Assembly (NCBI GenBank): GCA_022828595.1
Contig: JAKGHH010000002.1
Span: forward strand, 108,807,254-108,871,253
Source: Nelumbo lutea
Lineage: Eukaryota; Streptophyta; Magnoliopsida; Proteales; Nelumbonaceae
DNA: 64,000 nucleotides
Reading direction: 5' to 3'
Made by a program: the position numbers and the translations under genes. Positions 48,438-58,433 of this stretch are shown here, piece by piece; position 1 is the stretch's first letter, and every line of letters begins with the position of its first letter. The notes under the pieces are model-generated. The model was given only the letters and a program-made list of their open reading frames with translations. It had not been told where the DNA came from and searched no databases.

Positions 48438-49921
48438 CTGGTTACGGGTGAATACAAAGCATGCGAACTCTCTATGATCGCATACTTGGCAAAAGTAAAG
48501 GAGGCTCTACTCAACTTCCAATCACACTTCATCAGGCAAATCCTGAGGTCAGAGAACACTGAGGCCGATGCCATGTCTCGATTAGCCAGTACGAGTCACA
48601 ACACCATGAGAACTGTGTACATAAAGGACTTACCTCGACCTAGGATTCTCGGTGGGGCAGAGGAGGTCGCTTCCGTCCTTGAAGCAGAGTCGAGCTGGAT
48701 CGACCCACTCGCGAACTTCTTGCTAGATGGAACCCTTCCTACGGACCGCAGTGCAGCCGAGAAAATGCAGCGCCAGGCGGCCAAATACGTCATAATAGAT
48801 GAACGGTTGTACCGACGGTCCTACACACTCCCCTACCTGCGTTGCTTGCGACCTGTCGAAGCCAAGCTCGTACTCTGCGACACTCATGAAGGTCTGTGTG
48901 GCGGACACCTGGGGGGCAGAGCCCTCACCCAAAATTCACTTCGATAAGGATACTACTGGTCAATGATGAAGGCAGAAGCTGTCGAGCTCGTCAGAAAATG
49001 CGACAAGTGTCAAAAGCATGCCAATATTCACCATCAACCTGCTGTCGACCTCAAGTACCTCACCAGTCCATGGCCTTTGCGCAATGGGGCATTGACCTCC
49101 TAGGGCCATTCCTGCCAGCAATAGGTGGGAGAAAGTTTCTAGTGGTGGCAGTAGATTACTTCACAAAGTGAATAGAAGTTGAACCTCTGGCAACAGTTAC
49201 AGCCCGAAACATATATAACTTCTTTTGGAAGAACATAGTATGTCGCTTCGGGCTACCTCGGGTACTAATCTCCGACAATGGCAAACAGTTCGAGGATATC
49301 AAGTTTCAAGAATGGTGCCAAAATATGGGAATTTGTTAGAACTTCACATCGATCGCACACTCATAGGCAAACGGTCAGACAAAAGTAATGAACAGAGCCA
49401 TCCTCCATGGATTGAAAGCACGATTAGACCGAGCTAAAGGGTTGTGGGCGAACGAGCTACCAAGTGTTCTATGGGCTCACCGAACTACGAATAAAATAGC
49501 CATGGGAGAAACCCCCTTTAACCTCACCTACGGCACTGAAGCGGTAATCCCAGCGGAAATCAAAATACCTACACTGCGACTAGAAGCATATGACGATCAG
49601 ACAAACGGATACGAGTTACATACCAACCTCGACCTGCTGGATGAGGTAAGAGACCTCGTGCACATCCGGACAGCGGCCTACCAGTAAAAAGTAGCTCGGT
49701 ACTACAATGCCAATGTAAAGAAGCGGAGCTTCCACGTCGGCGACCTGATTCTCCGTAAGATCATGGTACCCGAACCTAGCGTGGGCAAACTTGGACCAAA
49801 TTGGGAAGGGCCTTACAGAGTAAAGAGAGCGCTCAGGGAGGCATACGAGCTCGAAACCTTAGAGGACAAACAAGTACCCCGAGCATGGAACATCATCAAC
49901 TTAAGGCGATACTACCTATAG
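48438..49921 (+). pseudogene. RNase H C-terminal remnant and integrase (degenerate)
   Basis: It begins abruptly with TGEYKACELSMIAYLAKVKE, the tail of the second RNase H domain, followed by ENTEADAMSRLAS. Next come an integrase HHCC zinc-binding region (HEGLCGGHLGG ... CDKCQKH, about 48885-49020) and the catalytic core. The first Asp (GIDLLGP) is codon 49094-49096 and the second (SDNGKQ) is codon 49274-49276. The position 35 residues further on, where the catalytic Glu belongs, is Lys (AAA 49382-49384). The C-terminal GPNWEGPYRV module and the end LRRYYL lead to TAG 49919-49921. Several stops interrupt the frame. Integration activity is not expected. Confidence 0.85.
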
Positions 49922-50177
49922 ACCGCCAAGCGAAGTGGACAAAATCGCTACCAGAGACTAAGTATTAACAGGGACATCGGCATCTCAAAGACTAAGTATT
50001 AACACCAAAACAGGCCGTGCGAGTGCAGTAACTCGGGTAAGAAACAGATCGGGCATATGGTCAGTTTGGCAAATACGGTCAGTTTGGGAGAAAGAACAAC
50101 CAACACTTAACCAAAAGAAAAGTCATTCCATTTCAAAATAAGAGAGTGTACATTTTGAAAAAAAAAAGAATTACATT
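49922..50177. other. Spacer between integrase and antisense gene
   Basis: A short direct duplication (AAGACTAAGTATTAACA near 49956 and 49988) and an A-rich run at about 50155-50168 separate the convergent 3' ends of pol and the antisense gene. It probably holds the 3' end of the antisense transcript. Confidence 0.45.
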
Positions 50178-52107
50178 TCACAGGCCCAGAGCTACTTCTT
50201 CATTTTCAGAAGGCACTTCAATGATACCCAAAGGTCCTGCCTCACCCTCGGAATCTAGCTCACCATCAGCAGCGTTGGCCATCTCCTGAGTTATGCGCGA
50301 AATGGATATGGCACTGATATCGAGCTCGGGGTACGTGTTCCGGATCATCCACCGGCTCAGTTTAAAACCCCTTCTGTACGAGTCCACCATCAGGTCATCA
50401 AAAAGCGGCGAGGCGATGTACTCATCGACGACCTTCTTCTTGGCATCTTCGGTGCCTTGAGAAAAGATATGTGTCCTCTCCCTAATACCCTCCTGAAGGT
50501 ACTCAACCTAATGCTGCAGATCCAGCCTCAGGTCCGCCATGTGCTTCACCACTACTCCCATGGCCTCGGCATCTCTCTGAGACCTCGCCTGCCTGGTCTA
50601 TGCAACGCGAGCAGCCGCCTCAGCAGGTCGGGATGTCATCTCGGCAACACGGAGAGCCTCTTCGGCAGCTCGCACCTACCTCAAGCGCCTTTCCACCTAG
50701 GCCACCAAGGCATGGATAGAAGAGTTCACCTACCAAAAGGAAAGAACAAGTGATCAGAAGAATGGCAGCATGAGGGATAAAAGCAAAAGAGCTCGACAAA
50801 AAATCTGACTTACCACCATGGCATGAGTGACAGCATGACAGGCCACCTAGTTCAAAGGGAGATCGGTCCATGCCACGACCTCCTCGGGGTAAATGGCCTC
50901 CCTACTCTTATGAAGAGCGTGGTTCAGCGATAACACACTCCTGAATTTCCTTTGGGCTCCCGAGCCTGAGGGCCCAGCTTGCGTATAAGCAGACCCAGAA
51001 TAAGCGGGAGTCCCCGTGTAAGTAGTCTCAACATAAGGAGCCCCTACCGCTTCTTGCATTGGAGGAGCCATCTCGGGCTCCCTGGGCGGATCCTCTGACA
51101 GGTATTCTGGTACCTCAGGCTTTGCATCCCAGGGCAGCTCAGCACGAGTTCGTTTGGCGACTCGCTTCCTCCTCTTCATGCCTTGAAACAAGTGCCCACC
51201 ACGAGTCCTTTCTGAATACATCACACCTGCAAAAAGAGTTCGCCATCAGAAAAAACAAAAGAACAACAAAAACAAAAAACCTCCGAGTAAGGAACCTACC
51301 CGAACTCAGGCCGGTCGCAATGAGATTGGCCTCCGTCAGATACTGTTGGCATTTTAGCCCAAGCCGCGCCCATTGCTGGAGGCCCTTCACCGCCTCTTTA
51401 TCAAGCGTAACATCGGAGTCAGGGGCGGCCATTCCCCACCCGGTCTGAAATGGCCACCTCAATACACTTTGCACCCCGAAGTAGTCTCGCTTCCACGTTA
51501 GGACCTTGTTGGGAAGTTCATGTAAAAGCTTAAAACCTGGGCAAGGAGACAGGTAATACGCCCGCCTACGCCCGGGAAGGGAACCCGCTTGCTTCTTAAG
51601 CATCAAAATGGAAGAGAAGATCTCCAAGTCTAAAGGAAAGCCATGTTCGCAAAATAGGGAGATTGTCCCCACCAAGTTATGAATGGAGTTCGGTTGAAGC
51701 TGACCGACAGTAACGCCGAAGTGGTTCATGACCTCGACAAGGAGAGGGTGGATAAGTAGGCGCAACCCCGCAGCGAGCTGCTCCCAGAATATCACGATCT
51801 CATCAGGACCGTGCTCCCAAGGGAAACTGCCCGAAGGTATGAAGTAGGCATACTCCCCAGGCAGGTTAAACTAGGTAATAAGGGATTGAAGCCCCTCGGG
51901 CGTCATGGTCGAGGGCCCAAACTTGTCTAACATCCGACCTCGACAAGAGGTGGACGCCAAACTGCCCAAGGCAACTCGGCCTACGGGCTCGAACTCTTCC
52001 TCAAGTTCTACCTCAGGTTCACTAAGACCGTCGGGGGATGCAACTCGGTTTGTAGAACCTGCATTAGACCCCCTTGAAGAACTGTCTGAGCTATCCAAGC
52101 TAGACAT
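50178..52107 (-). pseudogene. Antisense accessory gene of the Tat-like element, copy 2 (spliced, with stops)
   Basis: Minus strand. The start is ATG 52105-52107 (MSSLDSSDSSSRG), conserved with copy 1 at 6441. The acidic N-terminus (EPEVELEEEFEPVGR) is followed by the HPLLVEVMNHFGV...QPNSIHNL domain resembling Pfam Transposase_28, the FPLDLEIFSSILMLKK and KRDYFGVQSVL blocks, then a basic GMKRRKRVAKRTR stretch. Intron 1 is 51299-51227 (73 bp, GTAGGT...TTGCAG). Its removal joins the two open frames exactly; without splicing they are out of phase. Intron 2 is 50813-50730 (84 bp). The C-terminal frame ends MVDSYRRGFKLSRWM...VALGL near 50178. Lesions relative to copy 1 are a TAG where copy 1 has a Tyr codon (about 51871) and a TAG for a Gln codon (about 50847). 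The function is unknown. Other TAG codons lie in the Ala-rich segment between intron 2 and the last frame. Confidence 0.8.
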
Positions 52108-52284
52108 CGGGAGGAGAAGGATTCCAAGAAAGTATTCACCCGGAAAAAGGCTTGAACGGACTTCGAAAACTTGAAACACGAGCTAAAATCTTGAGTGCGA
52201 ACTAAAAGCCTGGACGCGAGCTGAAACTTGGATGCGAGCTCAAGAAGCAAAGCGCAGAAGTGTCAAAGCGACTGGGGTCCCCCA

Positions 52285-52292
52285 CTATTTAT
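52285..52292 (-). promoter_or_regulatory. TATA box of the antisense gene, copy 2
   Basis: On the minus strand GGGTATAAATAGTGGGGGA occurs about 180 bp before the conserved ATG, identical in core and context to copy 1 (6269-6276). Confidence 0.7.
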
Positions 52293-52334
52293 ACCCACAG
52301 TAACCAAGAATCAAGGGCTCAGATCAAAGTCAAT

Positions 52335-52570
52335 TCGACCGCACGTCTCCTGAGACTGAGACATGACTAGGCACACGTCTCTCGAAACTGAAAGCGCATG
52401 TCTCCTCACATTAAAGGTGGCAGCGACACGTTTTCAAATTTGAAAAGACGCCTGTTGACACGTCCCCCAGCGATGTGCTTTTTGAAATAAAGCGCGCGCT
52501 GTCACGTCTCCCAGCGGCGCCCTTTTTGAATTTTTGAAATAAGGTGCGCGCTGTCACGTGTGTCAGCATT
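52335..52570 (-). promoter_or_regulatory. ACGT-rich repeat array upstream of the antisense promoter
   Basis: Six ACGT cores fall within ~220 bp (near 52344, 52376, 52427, 52459, 52504 and 52556; the last is CACGTG). They are partly carried on ~55-base repeats containing GCGCGCTGTCACGT. ACGT cores are binding sites for plant bZIP factors. The array sits between the antisense TATA box and the 3' LTR. Copy 1 keeps three such cores above its TATA box before it is truncated. Confidence 0.5.
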
Positions 52571-52728
52571 TGTAGGCAGGTCGACGCGTTTCCCATCTTT
52601 TGGGCGCTCGAGAAACCCAAAGAACCCTGACAACGCACCTCGCGTTATCAGTCAACCAAAATTCGAAGTACGGGACAAATCCACCTGCCACCTCGCGAAC
52701 TCCCCGCGCTAGGGCAAGACCCTTAGCA

Positions 52729-52742
52729 CGAGGAGTGGGGGG
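52729..52742 (+). other. Polypurine tract
   Basis: CGAGGAGTGGGGGG lies just before the 3' LTR start (TGATGAAG at 52747), the normal position for plus-strand priming. Confidence 0.7.
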
Positions 52743-52746
52743 CAAT

Positions 52747-53519
52747 TGATGAAGGAAGATTTTGCCCGACCTCGTAATCACTCAACACGTGGCAAGGGCA
52801 ACAACTCGGCACAACAGTGCACCCAAGGCGTGAGCACCGGAGGAACCAGTAGTCCAAACTCCCTACCAGCTGTCCGAACTCCCCACAAGGAGCTTGAACT
52901 CTCCCTTAGGCCCCGATCCTCACACAAGGCAACGATCCGAACTGGCCCGCCCCATGACAGTTCGGGACACTCCCCTATCCGAACTCAAGACTTCACCTCG
53001 CTCACCACTCCAGCACTTCGCCTCCAAGATGCCAGACTGAACAACCGTACCTCACCTGACATCGAGGAAGTCCGTACCCAGGGGCGGCACAACTGACTAA
53101 CTTGGGATCTGATGCTTGACAGCCACACTCCAATGGCCACTTGCCACCGACACCTGCTACCGCCATCTCCAGTTGCAGAGACGGCTCTGACAAAGAGATT
53201 AGTGGCAGTTCTGTCCTAGCAGAGGTGATGACACCCAAACTGGCAGGAGCGCAGAGATAATCAAACCCCACCTGACAGAAGCTTAGGAGTGAGTGCGCGA
53301 GGTGGTTATAAAATGCTCCCTGCCCCCCAAGAACAAGGTAGGTGAACTTTGCGCCATCTGGTTTTATCTTGCCTTCAAGAGAATACTAACTTGAGCTTTG
53401 GAGCAATCTCACCGGGTTCCTCCCCGGAGATTCCTCAACTTCTTCATTTCAGGCTCCCTGTTGCTCCAATCAGAGGCAAGGTCGTTGACAGCTAAGACCA
53501 GCCAGATTGCGCACCATCA
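52747..53519 (+). repeat. 3' LTR of the Tat-like element (773 bp)
   Basis: It matches the 5' LTR with the same TGATGAAG start and CACCATCA end. The TATA box is TATAAAAT (53307-53314). The left LTR is 19 bp longer through small indels. Confidence 0.93.
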
Positions 53520-53521
53520 GA

Positions 53522-53524
<3 letters not shown>

Positions 53525-53559
<35 letters not shown>

Positions 53560-54785
53560 TTCTACATTTGAAGCCCTTTCTCTCTTCTCTGAAAACGTTC
53601 TAGCTTTCTCTATGTTCGTCCTCACCGAATCCCCCACCTGAGAGAATCCCTTTTCTCTCTTCTTCAAATCGAACCAAGAACTCCCACTCTCTATTCTCTC
53701 TCACCTTTCAAGACTTCTCTCACCGACCTTCTCTCATTTTTTCGCCTCACTTTGGATCTCCCTCACCTGTTCTTCTCCCACCTCTCTTTTTGTTCTCTCT
53801 CTGAATCGAGAGACCTCTATCTCTCTACTCTGAGTTCGGTGACCTTTCCAAAAGGAATCCCCACGAGAGTCCCCCCTTCTCATTCGACCTAGCCTCTTCT
53901 TATAAGGGGAATAAAGGGAGGCTAATAAACTTTTATCAAAGAGAGGGGGCGATTTGGTAAGTTAGGGCTTGGAGGAGGATAATAAAAGTGTTGAGGGGAA
54001 TTTAGGTAATTCGGGTGATTTGGGTAATTTTGGTTCAGAGGGCAAAATGATAATTTGTTGCCTAAAAGGGTAGGCTTAAAGGAGCATTTAGGTAATTTTT
54101 GATGAAGGGCATTTCAATGATTTGGTAATGAGGGGTATTTTAGGGATTTAAAAAAGGTATTTTACTAATTTGCAATAAGGGGTATTTTGGTAATTTGGTC
54201 AAGGGGGGATTTTGGATAATTTGGTCAAAGGGGTATTTTGGGTTATTTTGTCAAGGTAATTGATCAAAGGGGGTATTTTGGTTATTTACAAGGAGGGTAA
54301 TTTTGTTAATTTGGTTAAGGGTATTTAAGGAATGAGAGGTATTTTTGGAAATCTAGGGTATGAGGGGCATTATTGGTAAATTTGGTAAGGGTATTTTTGG
54401 TAGTTTGGAGTGTAGGGTCATTTTGGTAATCTAGTCAAGGGTATTTTGGGAATTTGGTCAAGGGTATTTTGGTAATTTAGAGAAAGGGATATTTCAGGTA
54501 ATTTAAGGATTGAGGGGCATTTTTCGATGACTTAAAAGAGAGTAGTCTTGGGTATTTGACATGAAGGGTATTTTGGTAATTTGGTAATTTGGTCAAAGGC
54601 ATTTGGGGAATTCGGAGAGAAGGGGTATTTTTGGGCTCTAAGGGTATTAGGTGGGTTCAATAATGGATTTTAGTGATTAGGGTTCTTTGGATTTTCTGGG
54701 TTTCGACAGGGTCGGAATGGTTTGATTGGTGTTTAAGTGTAAGTTGGGCTTAGAGAAAGAACCGAGCAAAAATCGGGTGCTGACA
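53525..54785 (+). repeat. Right part of the level-2 solo LTR
   Basis: It begins with a (TC)n tract (about 53525-53554), continues with pyrimidine-rich DNA, then a G/T-rich minisatellite (about 53940-54640, units such as GGGTATTTTGGTAATTTGG), and ends GGTGCTGACA. No coding region. Confidence 0.75.
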
Positions 54786-55732
54786 CATGTTGAGGTCCTA
54801 CACCAAAAACAATTGACATCATTAATTGATAACTCATTGTTGTGATATCAACCAAAACCAAAATGGAATAATATTCAAAGGAAAAAGTGATGTTTATTGA
54901 TCGGGTTTTGCGTTCAAGACTCTCGACTGCTGCACTGCTTCCTTTTCCTTTTGTAACTCCCCTCTATGTTTGGTTTTCTAGCATTGCATACACTGGTTCA
55001 AGAACCATTGATTGCTTAAAAGTCGCTACTCCGATAAAACCATTGATGAGACACCATGCACCATTCCTCCTTGTGATCGAAGTGCGAACCAAAGGCCATT
55101 GCAAGGCATCTTGCATCATTCAATGACCTTGATAGGGTGGAATTTTCTGTCTCTTCAACGACACATGACTCACACGCCAACCTCGAGAGGGAGCACTCCT
55201 GCCTTTCTCTTCCCCAATGCGTCATTCTTAGGAGGGTTTCCGGCAAGAACTCCGTCTTGTAATCCATCTTTGGGTTGTTGTTGGTTTTCGTTACCTTTTG
55301 GGGATGAGCCGTTCTTTGTTGTCTTTGGAGCATGTTGAGATCAATAGAGCATGAAAGGAGCGAAGCTGGCGAATGGAGCGCTTCAGTCACAAGGATCGGT
55401 TTCGCGCTCTTGATGCGGTAGCAAATATTGGGGCGAAGATCGGGCCTTTGTTTATGAGTCGTCATTCCTTAAGTGGGGAGATAACCTTGCGATTCGCCGC
55501 AAGGAGAGAGAGAGATCATTGAAAAACATCAGTGGTTGGGACAAAATTCACAAGGAACGAACGGTGCCCTCCTCGCGCTAATGCAGTGCCAGATGGATTC
55601 TTTCGTCCACTCAAGATCAGGGAGGAAAAATAACCCAATTCAAGAATTCATTCAAACTTGAGCCACCGAAGCCTGAATGATGATTTTGATGCTTTTTTTT
55701 TCGGAGATTGAAGACAGAACCGGAGATTTTAA
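54786..55732. other. Outer element internal region, right part
   Basis: 947 bp between the solo LTR and the right LTR of the outer element. No coding domain or convincing polypurine tract was recognised. Confidence 0.5.
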
Positions 55733-56388
55733 TGTAATCACCATGGACTCCAGTTGGTTGGTCTGGTCTCTGAAGGTTCGGAGAGAATGGCAGTGGAGAA
55801 GAATCTTTAAAGAGAATGGCGATCAGGAGAGGAGAAGGGGAGAGAAAGATGTTCTAAGAAACCTTAGCCTTAGGGTTCTAAGGTTGTCTCTCCTTTTATA
55901 CATGGGATTCTTAGGATATTAGAAGAAGATCCCAAAAGAGACCGTTCTTCATTAGGAAAGGGGATATTTATCTTCATATCAGCTATCAAGTGAATTGCAT
56001 TAAGGTATGGAGCATAAGTGAATATATATTGCCGGTTTTGGCTTTATTCATCGTTTATCACGGTGTGAACTTCTATTTAATGCTCATCGCAGAGTATTAG
56101 TTGTGTATTAGGTCCATTGTAGGTTTGTGATGTCATTTTATGCTCATCATAGGTTTGGGATGGTACTCTGTGCTCGTCATGGGTCCCAAATAGCATTTTG
56201 TGCTTATTGCAGTTCTTGGATGGTGTTTTACACTCATCGCAAGATCATAAGCCTTGTGTTACTTTTGTGGAGTATTGTCATGCTATTACAGAGGTTTGTT
56301 GGCCATTCCGGTATTTTGGGCATTGTCCATCATTTTGCTCTACCACTTCAATTGTAAATTCCATGAAAGTGAGCTGTATATACTTACA
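55733..56388 (+). repeat. Right LTR of the outer element (656 bp)
   Basis: It starts TGTAATCACC and ends ATACTTACA. It shares with the left LTR the GAGAGAATGGCAGTG and GAAAGATGTTCTAAGAAACC blocks, the CTCCTTTTATA motif and the TGCTCATCAxAGG repeats. It lacks about 200 bp present in the left LTR; the gap lies near 56005-56015. Confidence 0.85.
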
Positions 56389-56699
56389 AATGTCATTTAA
56401 GTGTCAATATGAACTTAAAATTTGTTTTCCCTGTTGGCTTTGTTTGTTTGTAATGTGAAACTTTGAATTTAATTTGCATTGATATAAATGCATGGGTGTA
56501 TATGGGTTCAATATAAATTTTGATTTTATTTTGTTTAGATTTGGCCTTGTTTGTTTGTGATGAATAAGGTAGAAGGTATAATTGATGTTATCATGCTTTA
56601 AGTAACTTTTTTCTATAGGTAAATAAAAAGAATTTATTAAAAAATATAAAGAAAGAAGAAGGAAAAGAAGAAACAAACAAAGGCCCAACAATAAGGAAT

Positions 56700-58100
56700 G
56701 CTGCAATGAAACTCGTTGCACTGGTTGGGGATCCTTATGAAGCTATAGCTGATGAAGTTGCATGGTGGAGCAGGTTTATTTTCATTAAAGTTTCTTTCTC
56801 GACCAATCGACCTCTGGTTAAATCGACAGAATATACCTTGTTGAGTAAGAAAGTTATATTATTGTTGGTTTTCACTTTTCAGTATGAACGTCTGGCTCAT
56901 TATTGTTATTTCTATAGCCATGTATATGAGCACTGTGGTCACAGGTCAGATCTTGATTTCTTAAAGACGCCATTCGTGACACTCAATCCAAGGAGTGGTT
57001 GAGCTCTGGTGATGGAAATTCAAAATTTTTTCACCTCACAGCCACTAATTAACCAAGATGAGATCGATTAACTCCTTTTACTCTCAGCTTTTCACCTCCT
57101 CCACACCTGACTTTTCAGGTATGCCATCAAACTTGACACCTTCACTTATTACTGAAAATCAAAACTCAGCTTTAAGGGAGCGTTATTTTCTATTGGTCCC
57201 TTTAAGGCGCCTAGACCCTGTTAGAAAAGATGAAGATAATATTATTATAATAATGGGTCGAATTTCATTGATCGTTAAGTGTTTGTAGAAGAGTGATTAT
57301 ATAGAAAATAATGAATAAATTGGAAAATAATTACAAGTATAGAAATAATAAATTAAGGAAAGCGCTCTAGTAAGAAAACGTCTTAAGAGGAGAGTTTCTT
57401 TTTACTCTGATTGCTGATCTCTCTATAGTAAGTACTTTTTGTACAGTAACTGGTCCATACCAGAGCTATCTTTGATAAAGAATCTAAAGATTTCTTTATT
57501 AAGAAGATTAATAGAACTTTGTTTAGTAAGAGATCTAAAACTCTCTTTGATAGGAAGACTAAGGCTGGTCGACTCCTCAATAGACCCGATGGGACCTCAA
57601 CCTTGTTCTTCCTCAGTTGAACTCTTGGGTACACTACCTTCAGTGGATGGACACACCACTTCCTCCACTCATACTCAAGCCAGAGTGTCTCGATGGTTAC
57701 CCCCTGCAGACGGGGTTCCTAAAGATTAACACCGACGGTGCCTCGTTTACCGGCATTATCACCTGAAGAGGCAGAAACTTACGCTCTTCTCCACGCTCTC
57801 CATTTGGCAAGGGAACTTAAAATCTCAGGTATTCAGATTGAGAGTGATTGTCTTTCCTTAGTAAAGCTTCTATATATGAGCGGATTCTACTCCTCCATGG
57901 CATCTCTCCTCGTTAGTGGAGGATTGCAAGAGTTTAATCTCGTTCTTCGATCAATGCTCCTTCCATCATACTAATTAATAGAGTTTCAGATGAAGTAGCA
58001 CATGGCTTAGCATGGTTTGGTTGAACAATTCATAGTATCTACACTATGTCTACTGAACCAGATTTTGTGTTCATGATCCTCCTGTAAAAGACCACCCATC
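56700..58100 (+). pseudogene. Internally deleted LINE remnant
   Basis: Three LINE landmarks occur in order. First is an ORF1-like Cys/His knuckle (YERLAHYCYFYSHVYEHCGH, about 56884-56943). Second is the segment before RT (WLSSGDGNSKFFHLTATN, about 56995-57050). Third, after a jump that omits the RT, is the start of an RNase H domain (KINTDGASFTG, about 57722-57755) with SPEEAETYALLHALHLARE and ISGIQIESDCLSLVKLL downstream. The tail ends in an A-rich run near 58125-58140. Stops and frameshifts are frequent. It lies just outside the nested LTR complex. Confidence 0.7.
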
Positions 58101-58433
58101 TTAATACATGCTTTGAATTTTACTTCAAAAGAAAAAAATCAAAGTAGGAGGAAAGGTGGAGCACATTTTGCATTGGTTTTCTGAATACAAAAGTTGTATA
58201 TGAGTGCTAATTTAAATGAAACAAAAAGCACAAATTTTGTATCAGGCAGGAGTACAAATTATAGTTATAAACAAATGGATGCAAAATTGAACTCGGTAAG
58301 ACTGTATCTAGTTCAAATTCGCACTGCAAACAAACAAAGTCATAGAGGCACAATGTTGGAATTCAATGTCTCTAAAAAAGGTGGTTTTGGGCTACATAGA
58401 CAACATTTTGATATCATATGAGATTATAAACAT

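Larger units (their letters stand above)
44958..53519 (+). mobile_element. Tat-like Ty3/gypsy retrotransposon (level 3), RT-deleted
   Basis: An 8562-bp element with LTRs 44958-45749 and 52747-53519, both starting TGATGAAG and ending CACCATCA, flanked by near-identical pentamers GAGCT and GAGTT (44953-44957 and 53520-53524). The order is LTR, primer-binding-like site, gag, protease, [RT missing], RNase H remnant, integrase, antisense gene on the minus strand, polypurine tract, LTR. Integrase at the end of pol is the Ty3/gypsy order. An extra ORF between integrase and the 3' LTR is known from the Tat group, with antisense examples such as maize Grande. Group assignment is by these features, not by tree. 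It cannot be autonomous: RT is gone and gag-pol has many stops. Confidence 0.9.
44021..54790 (+). mobile_element. Solo LTR (level 2) with perfect 5-bp TSD, split by an inner element
   Basis: The LTR starts TGTGAACGTCG at 44026 and ends GGTGCTGACA at 54785, flanked by CATGT on both sides (44021-44025 and 54786-54790). Without the inner element (44958-53519 plus one TSD) it is ~2.2 kb. The pre-insertion junction, GTGCATGT followed by TGAGGTCCTA, matches a neighbouring tandem unit at about 43925-43945 (GCACATGTCGAGGTCCTA), which confirms the boundaries. With one LTR directly bounded by both TSD copies it is a solo LTR, the usual product of recombination between two LTRs. The right half holds a G/T-rich array (about 53940-54640) of units like GGGTATTTTGGTAATTTGG. 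The orientation shown is by convention only. Confidence 0.8.
37446..56393 (+). mobile_element. Outer LTR retrotransposon (level 1), interrupted by two nested insertions
   Basis: Two related terminal repeats (37451-38316 and 55733-56388) begin TGTAAT and end TTACA, and are flanked by the identical pentamer AATGT (37446-37450 and 56389-56393). This is the 5-bp duplication expected of LTR-element integration. Removing the nested solo LTR and its passenger (44026-54785) leaves ~6.7 kb of internal DNA (38317-44025 and 54786-55732). No gag, protease, RT or integrase is recognised there, so it looks non-autonomous (LARD-like) or heavily decayed. The + orientation is tentative: it rests on a CTCCTTTTATA motif in both LTRs, and no convincing primer-binding site or polypurine tract was found. 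Confidence 0.8.

Noticed and set aside
37451..56388. Reading the 37.4-kb and 55.7-kb repeats as a simple segmental duplication
   Set aside because: Both copies have TG...CA ends and are bounded by the same AATGT pentamer on the outside, which fits an LTR pair better; this remains inference until aligned.
56706..57002. Functional gene in the 98-codon frame
   Set aside because: It carries the LINE ORF1 Cys/His knuckle signature and lies in line with other LINE landmarks, so it is a transposon remnant.
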